In this document: piece after piece, positions 45,860 through 58,417 of the stretch
Numbering within the stretch: the first letter of the stretch is position 1
Layout: each line of letters begins with the position of its first letter
Source: Stichopus chloronotus
Taxonomy: Eukaryota > Echinodermata > Holothuroidea > Aspidochirotida > Stichopodidae
Reading direction: 5' to 3'
Assembly: GCA_021234535.1 (NCBI GenBank)
Contig: CM037835.1
Location: 1,240,001 to 1,304,000 of the forward strand
Length of the DNA stretch: 64,000 nucleotides
Program-made: the position numbers and the translations under genes
The notes under the pieces: generated by a model
Databases searched by the model: none
Told to the model about the DNA's origin: nothing
What the model saw: the letters and a program-made list of their open reading frames with translations, nothing else

Positions 45860-46643
45860 ATAACAAACACAAAATGGCCACTACAATATTATTATTTGTA
45901 TTACTGTTTAGGGCTCAAATAAGCCCAATGTCATTTAACTCTGGCTTGACCTCCACCAAAACAAATCAAATTCGTCTTCTCACCATAGGGTATCCACATA
46001 CCAAGTATAAACTTTGCTTAAAGAGGCTCATTGAGTTGTTTTGTGAAATTCACTCAATTTTTCTAAACCGGTCAAGTTTCCTTCACATACTAATGACAAA
46101 CAGTCAAACTAAAAGGATCCCAAAGTTTTACATACGTTGGAACATTAATGAGTGAGTAACCAACGATTAAATTTGGTTTTTGAAACTTTGTGACCAGACA
46201 TTTCCACATTACTACATTCACATGCACACAATCAGAGCAAATAACGGTCAAAAATTCGAAAAAAATTGACAGTTTTCACATAACTATTGGATGTGAAACT
46301 TGATTAATTATGCTAATTGTGAGTATTGTCGTGTGTTTGTATACTTCAAAATCACCGCTATCTTTACTGATATCAACTCAATGAGCCCCTTTAAGATTTG
46401 TTACTTGAGATATCGTATCAGAAAGGTTTTCAGATTTTTGCCCCCAGACGACTTTTGAACTTCACCAAAACAACATGACACACCTTCTCAGTATTGCTAC
46501 TAAAATATGGCTACTTCAATACGGCTACTATGACCTACATTCCAAATTTGACTTTCATCCAACTTTTCCGACTGAGTTACCCAAGCAAGTGTCACATACA
46601 CGCCACCCCGACTGCTAAGGTTCCTTTGTTGACGAAAGGAACC
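45860..46643 (+). mobile_element. HINE-like element, GGTTCC subfamily, 5' end not defined
   Basis: Monomer-like blocks with GACCTCCACCAAAACAA (45949), GAGATATCGTATCAGAAAGG (46407) and AACTTCACCAAAACAACATG (46459) lead to a perfect 9-bp 3' hairpin, GGTTCCTTT with AAAGGAACC, at 46619-46643. The 5' part matches 38800-38960. Confidence 0.5.
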
Positions 46644-47175
46644 GAATATGTTCACGTTCTCTGGGTGGGTGCGCGTATGCCGAGATTAATTAAAGTGATT
46701 GCGTGTGAACTGAAAAACCAAAAAGATAAGATTATGTTTGATCTTAACTTCTTCTTTATTTTTAAATGTACACGCGAGGTTGTTCATGAACGGACTATGT
46801 CTTTCAATGAAGGAAAATGACAGTAACTACTTCGAAAAGCAACGGGATTGGCATAAAAACAGTAAAAAACAGAAATCATATCTGAAAATTAACGGTTCTG
46901 ACTATAACCGCCTACATAATGAATATCCAACAGTACAGGTCTCACTGGTGTATCAAAAACATACTACTCAAGTCGTCGTTCCTTGGTAGGTATCGGGAAT
47001 TGTGGTATTTGGTGAAAGGAAACACCATATTCACAAATAACCTACGAACTGAACACAACCTTGCCCGCAGCGTCAGTGATCCTGAGTTGGTAACTGAAAA
47101 TTCAATACTAGTATACTTCCCATTGGCTTGCTCAAATAAGCACACCGTTGATTTGAATGAAAACTGTCAACCACT
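46644..47175. other. Unassigned sequence
   Basis: Overlapping open frames (46738-47212) have no motif. Nothing further recognised. Confidence 0.4.
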
Positions 47176-47352
47176 ACATTATTGTATTCTACAATTTTGG
47201 TCGTTATGTTAGAAGAATTTGAAATCATATGGCAAAATTCACCAACTGAAACCTATTTATTTTCCCAGATTGTCTGAATGGTGTCATTAAAAGCCTTACC
47301 AAAATTTTGGAGATGAAATTTCAATGTTTTTACTTTTTGCCGCAATCACTTT
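47176..47352 (+). repeat. ~175-bp direct repeat, copy 1 (copy 2 at 53043-53222)
   Basis: Nearly identical over GTCGTTATGTTAGAAGAATT, ATCATATGGCAAAATTCACC, GGAGATGAAATTTCA and CAATCACTTTAAG. Copy 2 has seven extra bases before CAATCACTTT. Orientation is the same. The family is unknown. Confidence 0.75.
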
Positions 47353-47400
47353 AAGTAGACCTAAGTCTTATAAGTATACAGTAGATGCTTTCTGAGAACT

Positions 47401-47418
47401 GAGGGGGGGGGGGGGGGT
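47401..47418 (+). repeat. Poly-G tract
   Basis: A run of about 15 G after CTGA. Other long G or C runs lie at 48185-48199, 48489-48503, 48682-48697, 49706-49715 and 56690-56703. They can form G-quadruplexes and are error-prone in assembly. Confidence 0.9.
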
Positions 47419-47813
47419 GAATCCCATTGACATTACATCCGGTGTATGTTGCAGGGTGGATCTGCATTCTACGACTGCACACCTGTGTGATACATCTTAT
47501 TTTATTATTTGTTTTGAAAGCATTGTCTCCTAAAAATATTGATATCAGTTTCCAATGTGAAGGCGGAAACGGCAATCCGTTCATTCATTCAGGAGAAGAC
47601 TAACTAAAGATATTTTCCAAACGTATTATTTTGGCACTGTATCATACTATGTTATCAGATATAAAACAATGTTTTCTCTAAGAGTTGCACCAAGGTACTG
47701 ACACTGCCATCCTTTATGTAAGCTAATTTACTTGTAACAAATCTGTAAATCTTTCTCTATGTTGACTTTTCCAGTTTTCTTTTCCGGCGGTCCTCCACAT
47801 TGTGGGGAAATAG

Positions 47814-48135
47814 GGCGTTTGGAATATACCAACATGGCACACAAAGAAAATGGCTTTAATCATTGTCAAACCATTCAGTCTCATCAATAACCATCCGAAA
47901 AAGCTTCATCTCCTCAAAACATGCATGTGATGAGTAACGGAAGATGCATCATTTGAATTTTAAAAAGTTTGGGTGAACAAATTATTGTTGAGCAACTGAT
48001 AACTGAATTTCTATCTGTGAGAAACTTATACCTTGAAAAGAAGGCAACTGTCCATTCTTATTTTGAATGATCTATCATTCTACGTTCACAAACAGTAGTT
48101 TTAAAAATATGGTTGTTTCCTGCGAAACAAACGCC
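47814..48135 (-). mobile_element. ~325-bp element with GGCGTTT ends, copy 2 (inverted)
   Basis: Reverse complement of the element at 37900-38226. Its ends are perfect 7-bp inverted repeats, GGCGTTT (47814-47820) and AAACGCC (48129-48135), supporting a TIR-type non-autonomous DNA element. No clear target duplication (flanks ATAG and TTATT). Confidence 0.65.
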
Positions 48136-48927
48136 TTATTTCCATTTAACCCTCTTGTGTGAGTGTGTGTGTGTTTTTTTTTTTGGGGGGGGGGGGGAGG
48201 GGAGGGACTTCCTTGCGCATTTGCACAGATTCTCGTAATAAAACAAGTACATTACTACTTAATTCAAGTCAGTTAAGACTACAGTATGTATTTAATAAAG
48301 CTGACTCTGTGCAACACCCCTGCAGTATAATCGGGTTTGCATTTACATGCAACTTTGAAAATCTCAAAAACGTTAATAAATGTAGGCCTACAGTAAGCAC
48401 AATTCCAATGGATTGTCATTCAAGGTTTCAACTTCTGAATGAAGTCAGCTCTTATTAGATGCATGTTACTTTGGTCTATAAGAGAGAGGGGGGGGGGGGG
48501 GGTTGTCACCAATATTTCTGGCATATTAGCTAGTTGGCATACAAACACACAAGCTATTGCCATGTATGCCAGCTGTAATTATTTGAATTATCGATAAGTT
48601 ACCGGCACTGATTTCCATGTCCATACACTTTCCATGTCACTTGTAATGTCAACGACAGCCCCCCATATAAACACACTTTAGCCCCCCCCCCCCCCCTTCT
48701 TCCGCAAAATTCAAGTTTTCGCGATTCACTAGTTTGAAGTCCATATTACTGGTGATATATTCCCACTTAGAAAGTGAAATGACAGGCGGTACAATAATAT
48801 GGAAACGGCAAGAAGTTTCTTAAACAGAGTCATCTGTTTATTACATTGGTTATTACATTGTTTATTGTAAGTCTGCGCCACGACAGGTGTATTCCCTTCA
48901 ATGGCACCCTGTATGTAGTGTCAATCC
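48136..48927. other. Unassigned; several poly-G/poly-C runs
   Basis: A GTGTGTGTG tract at 48162-48173 precedes a T run and a G run (48185-48199), with further G (48489-48503) and C (48682-48697) runs. Open frames through these tracts are not reliable. Confidence 0.4.
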
Positions 48928-49012
48928 CACCAACAACTGCATACAATTTATAGCACCACCAGCAACTGCATACATACTCAGTACCAATGCCATGAGCAAC
49001 TGCATATAAACT
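48928..49012 (+). repeat. Short tandem repeat, ~30-35-bp unit, 3 copies
   Basis: CACCA(A/G)CAACTGCATACA-type units occur at about 48929, 48957 and 48990. Confidence 0.6.
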
Positions 49013-52000
49013 TTTATTTTCTTGAAACCTTTCCTCCCTCTAAACTTTTATGTTGGTTCCTATGTAATGGTACAACAATTCATGCAGAAACCAGTGTATT
49101 GGATTGTTCAAATGTACAGCCATGCCACAAGTATAATCTATAGACAGATACACCAATCTGTACTTTAACTACTGTAAACAACTTGAAGTCTCAAATGACA
49201 CGTACAGGTAGAAACTTACCGTTTCACTACGACAGATGTAAGAGTAAATCCATTACTTTCCTCAATGGCAAAATGGAAAGCATTGCCTTAGCAAAACAAT
49301 TAGAAGACTGTACCCGATAAACGAGAGCGTCGCTATTGTACCGCTGGTACGTCGCTTTCATGGTGAATTCACACATAAGGAATGGTAAAGCTGTGCTATT
49401 GTCAATATAGTGCTGAACACGTACATTCACTCACTGCAGTAGCACACAATTACGTAATCAGTGATCCCCACTCGAAGATATTCACCAGAGAAAGTTCAAG
49501 CAGAGAACTGGCTCAGCATACTGGACAATAGGGCACGAAGTAGTGAGAGCCTCTTTCACTGATACAGCATAACGCACACAAGGTTTCTCGTAGGTTCTCA
49601 TTCACACCCTAAGGTATTCTTGTGGACGGCATGCCCGGCTGCCAACATAATCAGGTGAATGGTGAAACAGAAAACAGAGAAAGCACAAAGGGGGGCTTTA
49701 TGCGGGGGGGGGGGCTTTATGCGGGGATCAGCTTTATGTTGGGTGGGTAGTAGGTGTAAATTTGGAGAAAACAGCTGGTGAAGTAAAGTGGGTAACAAGC
49801 AGGTATAATTTAGAATGCGTTGCACATGTGTGCTACTTTTAACTGTTTGTTGAGCATCAACTTGCCTATTCATATCTTAGTGTTGTTTGGACATTGCCAT
49901 TCTTTGCGGCCTTTCGAATAAACGGAATGTTGAACACTCCGTTTGTCGGGACAAGAGTCGGCAGCGTAATTCGGTCATGAAGCAAAGGGGCCAACTGGTA
50001 AAATGAGAACTGATTTGGCATCACATAAGAAAGTAATCAACTCAGCGATGCAAGGTAGCTCCCATAACGGACGTGCATTACTATGCACCAGCTCTGAAAA
50101 CGTACATGTGTACCAACACCTGCTTCAAGGGTACTAGTAAGTTATTGTTTAAATAAGGATCGGTAGGTCACCTCAAGAAGTTTTTTGATATAGGCGGACA
50201 TAGGTATTCATCAACCCATAAGAAAAAAAAACAGTGACACAGTTGCAGTGCAGACGAATAAACCCATGGAAGATCTTGAACGGTTAAAAGTATGAATAGA
50301 ACGTTTGGAAGTGCAGTATGCTAGTCGAAGAACTGACGAAGCATAACCAGTGTGAAAGGCGGGTTTTTAAGGTACAAAACAAGCAAAGGGCAAAAATGGA
50401 ATTTGACTGATTACAAAGATTAAACTGGAATTCAAGTAGAGGTCACTCCGCCGGAGGTAAAAGAAAAACACATATTTGAGGTATTTCGTGAAGGTTCATG
50501 TAATGTTCTTTTCAAAGGTTCATTTATACAAATTTTAGACAAAAGTTGATACACTAAGAAATAATTTATCAAAAGCTTACGTGTTTTCAAACTCTGCAGC
50601 AGTTTAACCAAGATTTAGGTGTAGCGTATTTTTCAAAATGTTCTAATCATGTCAGATGCATACTTTATTGAAATGAATTTGTTTCGTATATATGCAATAT
50701 ATTTGTGTATGTGTAATATGTATATAATTATGTATATATTTGTTGTCCCGCACTAAAATTTCATTAAAGTCACTTTCAATGACATGCAAGGTTCAAAAGG
50801 AAATGAACATACCAAAAGTCCTGACGGAATTAGGTAGCTTATATGTAAATGATACACAGGAGGAGTCAACTGTGCTCGGGAAAAGTCCAGGCTAAAATGA
50901 GCCACAAAGATCTCTTTTTTTTTTTTCCTTTTTTTTTTGTATCAGCTATCATCATGTTTGGTTTTCTTAAATTGGATGTTGAAACGCTACAATAACATTA
51001 CAGATGATGTACAAATTATGATGACTAAAGGAGAGCTAAAGTCCGAGAGTCTTGTCACGGGGTGTGGTCACCACTCTTCCACCCCTTCTACAGCTCAAAA
51101 TCTGACAGTATATTCAACTACATAAACACACTACGGAAGCCTCGAAGGATACGCATCATGAAACAAAATATTGGGTCTATACGTAGGCTGGAGCCGACGG
51201 TTGATTTCAAACAACCGAACAATGTAGTAGTGTGTCTTGGTACATTATCACTAGGCCTATATCAAGTTATATATGCAGCAATGATATTTCAAAGACTTTA
51301 TTAAGTCTATGAGCCCTATATGAAAGTCAGACGAAATACTATAAATCTCCACTAAGTGTACACTAACCATGGACAACCAGAACATGGGACTACTACCATG
51401 TATCTTTCATCGTGGCTTCAGTTCATCTTACGCTGTTAGTCTACACTAGAAACGTGTGATACAGGGTCTTGCAGAAATGAATATATATATTGCTTATCAG
51501 CTTCGTATATCCAGGAACAGCTTGCTTGCTGTGAGTGATAATCCCATGGTGCCGTGCACTCACAGATAAAATCCACCGATGCAAAACCGCGATGAAGATA
51601 TGTTTTCATATATGTCACTGTTAATAATATCTGTCACCATTATATCTAATGATGAGATGAAAATTGACTAGCACAACAGCATGCACAATGTTTACGCTTC
51701 ATGAGCATTATCAGGGCATCTGTCATGATTCATCGAATTATTCATGCTACAATGAAGGATTGGATGCTCCAATGTTTCAAACTATAACGAAAATACATAT
51801 CTCCTGGTGAAATTTGTGAATAGTTTTTTTTTTTAAATTCCTAGAAGGTAATTACATGCGTTTGATGATATTATGCACACACTCTGCGAGATACGAACGG
51901 TGTGACAAACGTATTGACAACCCTCCAATGACTTTTTTCATTTTTTACTGTCATTGTTTTTTGTTTTTTTTTCAAAGAGATCTAAGTAGATTCAGATTCT

Positions 52001-53042
52001 ATTAAAAAAAAGTAATCACACAAAAGAAAGAATAGAAACAACCTTTACAAATTTAAAAACCTCCAGTCTGTTCCTCTGTTTTTTACAGAGCTATAATTGG
52101 AAGTCGAGTGTGATTGGCCATATCAGTTACGACGGAGTCATTTGCAAAACTGTCTCCGCCGGTCTAGACCTATACACAATATAATACTGGAATATCAAAT
52201 GCTCATTTGATAATGAAAGACTCAAATAAAGCTATATGAGAGATTAGAACACCAAGGGTACAGACGCTCACACCTGAAGGTTCCATTTACACATCATTAA
52301 ATCAAATCCGATCGGAACCACCATCTTTATACAAAATTATCAACATTGTACATGAGAATCTGTATTCTGCACAATTAGCAGTTTCATCAGCACCAACAGT
52401 GCGGAAATTCAAACTTTATTAATAAGTTTGTGAAAGATTTGATGGGTACTAACAAGTAACAATGCTTATAATTAGCATCGCTATTCACATCCAATCATTA
52501 AGAAAACTGTCTGGGAGGGACGGAGGGATGGATATATGGATGGATGGAAGTGCCGACAGATAATGAGCTGTCCCACAAGATTAATGTTATTAAATAATGA
52601 TGTAAATCGTTCATTCTGGGGCGGAAAGTTGTTGGATTTTTACCCCTCCCATCTGCTAATTTTGGACCCCCCTAACCTCAACAAAACTATGTATAATTTT
52701 TGATAACAGTACCGCAAGGAATTGGGAAAAGGATATCCTCACAGACGGTATCACCATTAAAGGCGTCACTACTACAAAATTCGTCGGTGTCCATACTGAT
52801 TCTGGACTCACCCAAACTCAAATATTCCCTCCCTAGCAATATCCCCGAGACACTTTACCAGACATTGATTCTTTCAAATCTGTTGTAGCATTCTCTGGCG
52901 TGAAACAAATATTTCCACCTTGCATCAGCTCACCATCAGGGAAGTAGGGATGCACTAGATTTTCATTTTAAGATCCCGCAGGACCAGACCTGGCCGTATC
53001 TTAGTTGAATGGACCGGATTTTCACAATGTCAACAACTAATA
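49013..53042. other. Unassigned 4-kb region
   Basis: No recognised gene. It holds a small GGGGGCTTTATGCGG tandem (49690-49735), a frame starting at an ATG near 50266 (MEDLERLKV, then a stop) with coiled-coil-like codons but immediately broken, T runs near 50910-50940 and 51964-51975, and a GGATGGAT patch (52525-52550). Confidence 0.4.
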
Positions 53043-53222
53043 TCGTATTCTACACTTTTTGTCGTTATGTTAGAAGAATTTGAAATCATATGGCAAAATT
53101 CACCAACTGAAACCTATTTACTTTCCCAGATTGTTTGAATGGTGTAATAAAAAGTCTTACCAAACTTTTGGAGATGAAATTTCAGTCTTTTCACTTTTTG
53201 CCTACGCATGCAATCACTTTAA
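53043..53222 (+). repeat. ~175-bp direct repeat, copy 2
   Basis: See the copy at 47176-47352. The open frame starting at 53080 begins within this repeat, which argues against it being a host exon. Confidence 0.75.
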
Positions 53223-53904
53223 GACAGGCTGTGGGAGGAACTACAAGCAAGTGGTTGGGAGAATTGAAACTGTCTGGAGTGATGAGTTCTGGTCTTTAAG
53301 TGCTCACCCCAGGATAAATTCTCATGCAGCAATGACCACCAAAATGACGAAAACGCTTCACAGCTGACTTCATCTTTGGAATCGAAAACTCTATGGGGGA
53401 AAGGTGATCACACCCCAAATTAACAAAGTGTTAGCTGTTGTTAAAGCTTTCACACCGTCACTGGTGTTAAGAACGCCAACGAAAAAGACAAAAAAAAAAC
53501 AAGAAAGTGTGAAATTTTGCCACAGTCGTATAGGTCAAAGGTATCTGTTGAGACGTCCTCAATTATTAAAGTCTTCAAATAATTTAAATTACATTTTACC
53601 TCCAATTCAGATGCGTGAAGTAAATGGAGGGGGAATTGAGGAACACTTAATTTATTTTTTTAAGCAAAGAATGACTTCAGGAATTACGCTGATAACAGAA
53701 TTGAACTTACTTTTATTCGAAGAAAGAAATTCGTGAATATATACATATTTCTCTTGAAAAAGAATTAAGGTTACTTTCCGTCGAAAGTTCAATATTTATT
53801 TCGGAACACGTACAACGCTAACTACGCTTCTACAACCTCTTTCACCAATGTTATTCCAGAGCACGAATCCTTATTTACTTCCAGGCATCGTGAGATAGTT
53901 GTGC
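53223..53904. other. Unassigned; long frame with one stop
   Basis: The frame from 53080 continues after a single TGA (53365-53367) to 53736 in the same phase, about 218 codons in all. It is lysine- and asparagine-rich with no recognised domain. It may be part of an unnamed element or chance in AT-rich sequence. Confidence 0.25.
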
Positions 53905-54360
53905 TGTATAACCAATAAATGTAATAGTTAACCATAAATGTAATACCCACCATCACTGTAATAATTTGCGAGCATAAATGTAATAACTAACCCACCATAA
54001 AAGAAATGATGTTTAACCATAACGTATTAAATTATCTGATTACCTAATAAATGTATTTTTTTTTTAAACCATAAATATAATAATGATGATTAGTGCGGTG
54101 ATTCTATAAAGCATCTTGTCTTGTTGGAAGTGCTCTAGACAGTCCACCTCCGAGACAGCACGTGACCGACTGAATGGACCAGTCTAATTCAACTTGGTGA
54201 ATAGTGAACATAAGATTGTATGAGGACTGAGTGGCAATCATACGTACAAAGATTCATCGGTCATGGGGACGGTATTAAGTCAGTATGCCAGCAAAAGCAC
54301 CGGCCGGCGGGGAACGTGCCAAGGGACAAAACCCCCACAAAATGACATTCTTGTTATTTT
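53905..54360 (-). repeat. ~440-bp interspersed repeat, copy 2 (inverted)
   Basis: Reverse complement of 33415-33850. The + strand here begins with several AACCATAAATGTAATA units (53910-54080), followed by AAAGATTCATCGGTC (about 54249) and AAGTCAGTATGCC, ending ACCCCCACAAAATGAC near 54345. Confidence 0.6.
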
Positions 54361-54615
54361 GTAAGGAATACAAAGCACCCAAAGTCATACTTAAAAGGAG
54401 GATCACTACAATCTGTGAGGTGATGCCGAGTCAATGGTAGAGTACGTGGAGAGATCATCTCGGGTGATTCTTGTATTGTACGGTTTCATGAACGAAATCT
54501 ATAGAATTCATTTGTAATGTGACTACGTTTGTGTGCCAGGGAGGGGCGTCAGACCAAAACCTTTTTCATTCCTAGCATAACTGAGTCACTGCAATCTTTT
54601 GGAGAAGTAAAAACA

Positions 54616-55260
54616 AAAAACGCAAATTCAAAGGAATTTGTGATTCCTCGTCAATATTTATAAAAGAACAGAGGACAACTAGCATACCAATTTTGAAGTT
54701 CAGTCACTCAACCCTTCATGAGATACCATTTCCACCAGAGTTTCAAATTGTGACGTTTGTTGACCTCATGTGACCTATGAACGTCATAAAAAGATCACCT
54801 ACTCATCAAGAGCTGCCAATGTTAACAGTTTGCAATTCCAGCAACATTTACTTGCAGAGATGTGTCCCTTACAATGTTTTCAAAGTTTCACCTCTGGTGA
54901 CCATAAATGATCTTTGACCTCCATTTAAAACAGCACGGATAATCTACTCACAATGGACAACTTATAAATTTAAAGTTTAAATTTCCATCCCTTTAGAAAA
55001 TACTGTGTTTACAAGCTTTTCAAACTAAGACCTCTGCTGACCACATATGACTTTCGACCTCCCAAAACATGACAGAGATCATCTATTCATCAAGACCAAC
55101 CGACGCTTACAGCTTGAAGTTCCAGTAACATCAAGAACTGAAGGACACGATGGTTCCTTGCCTTTAAAGCAATACTTCAATGAAAATGAAAGGATTCTTA
55201 ACAAAAAACATGACAAAAACATAACATTACTTTGCATTTCTCACAAGTCCCTTTAAGACA
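54616..55260 (+). mobile_element. HINE-like element(s), truncated
   Basis: The left end is GGAATTTGTGATTCCTCGTC (word from about 54642). Three A/B monomers follow (landmarks near 54770, 54915 and 55060). At about 55140-55160 a second 5' end-like stretch appears (GACACGATGGTTCCTTGCC), so two copies may be joined. No 3' hairpin found. Confidence 0.5.
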
Positions 55261-56019
55261 TATTCCGCTTCAACCTCCACTAGACCTCCATTAGTCTACA
55301 GGTAGGTCAGAAAGGACTGTGGATTGGTATAGATCACAAAGCTTACTAGTACTGATTATTGTCACATATCATAATTTGGGTGGACTTCAACTATTAGGTT
55401 TTTTTTTTCTTTGCAAAGGGTCAATAGATGAAGGTCATGCAAATAACGACTAAACATTAAAGGCAAGTCAATGGGATTTTCAAGATACAGCCATGAAGCA
55501 TAAACTGAAGAAACAGGAAAGCCTTTTCTCTCTCACAGAGATTTATTAACGCATAGGATCATTCCAACCGGGGCTAGGGCCTCCCTGGTCCATGTCACGC
55601 GCTGACGGCAATCCCCTATTAGTTTCAAATGATAACAAAATTGCACCATTTCCCGTAGCGTACATGGAAAAGTTAGTTGTGTCTGTAACTTTTATGCACA
55701 TTTAACAAAACAACGCGTGTGTACACACAATATGTAATCCGTATTCGGTACAAACTCTGCTGATACCTGGCTTCCATAAATCACCTGTCAAAAACCACAC
55801 AACACTCCCGGCATTACTCATAATGTTACCCCCCCCCCATGTGCTCTCAATAGTATCAGAAGTAACTTCCAGTTCTATAGGTAAGTTAATTCAGGATCTG
55901 TTTCGTTATTTTGAACGAAACTCCTCACCCAGCCTTGCTAGCGTAGCGTCTCTTTGGCGGCCGCTCCTACATGGATGCCGCCCGAAGATATTTTCGTATC
56001 GCAGAGTACAGTGGCGGCA
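55261..56019. other. Unassigned intergenic sequence
   Basis: Poly-C run at 55829-55837; no recognised gene or repeat. Confidence 0.4.
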
Positions 56020-56560
56020 CCGGGATTTTAGATTTTGGGTGGTGGGGAATGGTGGGGGCAAAACAAACTATCGGGGGGTGACAAAAAATTGGCATAAGTC
56101 GAGCGCGAAGGGCGAGCCTAGCGGGTGGGGTTCCGGGTGGGAGGGGGGGGTGGGAGCAAAGCCCTGGTGGGGGTCCAGGGTGCGAACTGCCCGCAAGCTC
56201 CGAGGTTAAGCATAGCTCTGGGTGAAAAACTGAATTTCAGGATACGTACATTTTTGTTCAAAGTGCATCATTACACGCAAAGATTTCAAACGATTTTAAT
56301 TATTTTGGCTATTCCTCTCGTCTAAGTTGACAAGGTGAGAAGGACTTGGGACCCCTCCTGGGGTCCATGGGCAAAGCCCCGGTGCGGGTCCACGGGATCT
56401 CTGTGAGTTACAAAATCAGTCTCAGAATTTCAAATATGAAAATATAATTACGACCCCTTGTGGAGACCTGAGGCAAAGTCTGTTAAGGTGAACTCCCGGA
56501 AACTATGGTTTGAGCATATCTCTGGGTGAAAAAATAATTCTCATGGCCTTCCTAAAACAG
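56020..56560 (+). repeat. G-rich repeat with CCAGGG/AAAGCCC units
   Basis: Repeated GGGGTCCAGGG, GGGTCCATGGGC and CAAAGCCC(T/C)GGTG words at 56155-56180 and 56360-56395, with a second block offset about 205 bp that shares GGTGAAAAACTGAATTTCAG-like sequence. It resembles old interspersed repeats of marine genomes; the class is not determined. Confidence 0.45.
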
Positions 56561-56730
56561 AAAGGTTAATACAAAATTATGAATAGAAACAGGGAATAGA
56601 CATATAGATGTATGCATTTGTTAAGTCACTTCAGCTGAGTGGACCAACGGGGTTGAGGAAGGTTCTGACTGGGGAAAACGGCAACCATGCCCCCCCCCCC
56701 CCCTTTGTGCGGCCACTGAGCGAGTAAGCT

Positions 56731-57021
56731 CTACATGAGGTACACCCCGTCTGTGACGGCGGTATAAATAGGTGGCATAGGTGGCATTACTCTCTTTACT
56801 GCACCAATTGATTGTACTTTAATACTTTCCATGACGTCATAGACAGTAATTAAGCACGCTTCTGATTTTCGAGGGGCAGTTCTTTCGCTCAATGTTTTTT
56901 GATTGATATGCTGTAGAATTGATGTCATTGTGTTACGGCAATCACGTAGGAGGAAACGAGATTTTTTCGTAGTGTCTGGTTGGGGATATGGCTTATCAAG
57001 ATCTGTTTTTCTCCTTTTCAA
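56731..57021 (-). CDS. Possible small ORF of unknown function
   Basis: A 96-codon minus-strand frame starts MKRRKTDLDKPYPQ and ends MPPIYTAVTDGVYLM before TAG. It is basic at the N-terminus and of normal composition, with no low complexity and no recognised domain. An AATAAATGACTTGAG stretch lies on the opposite strand just upstream. It could be a single-exon gene, part of a mobile element or chance. Treat as tentative. Confidence 0.25.
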   Translation of the reverse strand: MKRRKTDLDKPYPQPDTTKKSRFLLRDCRNTMTSILQHINQKTLSERTAPRKSEACLITVYDVMESIKVQSIGAVKRVMPPMPPIYTAVTDGVYLM

Positions 57022-57300
57022 TTGTGTATTTTATTGTTTTCGCAAATAAATGACTTGAGTAAGTCAAAGTAGCAAATTTATACACGCGATCATGAATACC
57101 TCTGCAGTGCTCTACTACGTAATTGCTGCTTGTTAACTTATGATAAAATCAGTGTCACATGAAGTGGAAAGCATATCTTAAACTACAGTTTTGAAGTCAT
57201 TGCTACCAACTGCTTTGTTACCCCAAAACAGCTGCAGGGTTATGCAAACATTAGCCACGCGCACTTTCTATTACATTTTGGGGTTTTGTCATTTTTCTAG
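57022..57300. other. Unassigned; ends in a splice-acceptor-like tract
   Basis: The last 20 bases (GGTTTTGTCATTTTTCTAG) form a good polypyrimidine tract and AG acceptor for the + strand exon candidate that follows. Confidence 0.4.
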
Positions 57301-57497
57301 TTTTGCTCAAGGGGACATCTCGGCAACGAACACAAACACTAACAATCAGCGACAAGGATCTACCATTTACTTTCAAACTGGATACAAGTGGATTCACTAA
57401 CCGTAATTATCGACAGTCCCTCCTGTCACAACATGGCCTTATGCCCTCATCGGCCGGGATCAATCAAGGATATGTCGTCCCCAGGAATTCCATCACG
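57301..57497 (+). CDS. Putative internal coding exon of an unidentified gene
   Basis: It is bounded by a strong acceptor (TTTTGTCATTTTTCTAG, ending 57300) and a strong donor (ACG|GTAAGA at 57497/57498). Two leading bases complete a split codon and 65 uninterrupted codons follow, leaving phase 0 at the donor. The peptide is rich in Thr, Ser and Gln, with the marks LTISDKDLPFTFKLDTSGF and YRQSLLSQHGLMPSSAG. There is no transmembrane run and no domain I can name. No partner exon was found within the window. Splice-site quality and balanced codons favour a real exon, but transcript evidence is needed. Confidence 0.45.
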
Positions 57498-57536
57498 GTA
57501 AGAGACTCCGAGATAGTTGACAGTGATAGTATAGAC

Positions 57537-57560
57537 ATGATGATGATGATGATGATGATA
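57537..57560 (+). repeat. ATG/GAT trinucleotide microsatellite
   Basis: About eight ATG units, 40 bp after the putative exon donor, inside what would be the following intron. Confidence 0.9.
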
Positions 57561-57954
57561 TGCGTGTATTCCATCTGATCAATTACCCCCACACCCCAAA
57601 CTGACGCACAACACAATCGATCTGGTGAATGTGTGAATTTGCACAACATTCTTGCAGGCCTATAATACTACTCTCAATAAAAGGACAGGTAAAAAGCAGT
57701 CATATAGATTTGAGCGGAAAATGAGACGTGGGAAGGCAACAACAGCAGTGAAACTATACATAGGCCTATAGTATACCCTCGAGTTGAAACGTTTAATGCT
57801 CTGTAAAAAGGTCACACCCTCATTGTAAGACTCTAACAGTTATCATCAAAGTCACAGACAACTTGATACTGCTGGTCCACTGGTTCATGAGTTTATGACG
57901 AAGTGTGTCGGAGTCTGCGAAGGGACAATGATTTCCGCTGTGCTACACCCAATG

Positions 57955-58135
57955 CCTGCTCACTGACCTAAAAATTCATGATCTAGGCCGCATCTAAAGC
58001 CTGCTCACTCAAATAAACATTGATGATGACCCAGGCTACACTTAAAGTCTGTCCACTCAAATAAACATGTATGATGACGATCAAGGCTACACTCAGATCA
58101 CTCAAACTTAATGATCCAGATTTTACCCCAAACCT
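57955..58135 (+). repeat. Minisatellite, ~48-52-bp unit, 3-4 copies
   Basis: Units carry CTGCTCACTCAAATAAACAT, TGATGATGA and GGCTACACTTAAAG. Starts are near 57955, 58003, 58051 and 58095 (partial). Confidence 0.65.
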
Positions 58136-58331
58136 GCTAAACACTGATGATTCGTGGGTATCCCCAAACTAATATTGATAATTTACCACATGTGTTGTTT
58201 AATACATAAACGTGTTACCCTGTGTTCACTGTGATGGCGCTCTAGGGACCAACATCCAAGGGAACATTGTGTTTTTCCTTGATTAGATGACACTCGCATT
58301 ATATGACGCGCTCTCAATCTGATGACGAGCT

Positions 58332-58334
<3 letters not shown>

Positions 58335-58413
<79 letters not shown>
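58335..58413. repeat. AT dinucleotide microsatellite (~39 units)
   Basis: Uninterrupted AT run. Long perfect AT tracts can extrude cruciforms and are highly length-variable. Confidence 0.97.

Positions 58414-58417
<4 letters not shown>

Noticed and set aside
53080..53736. Long frame with a single stop
   Set aside because: It begins within a dispersed ~175-bp repeat, is Lys/Asn-rich and has no domain; chance or element remnant is more likely.
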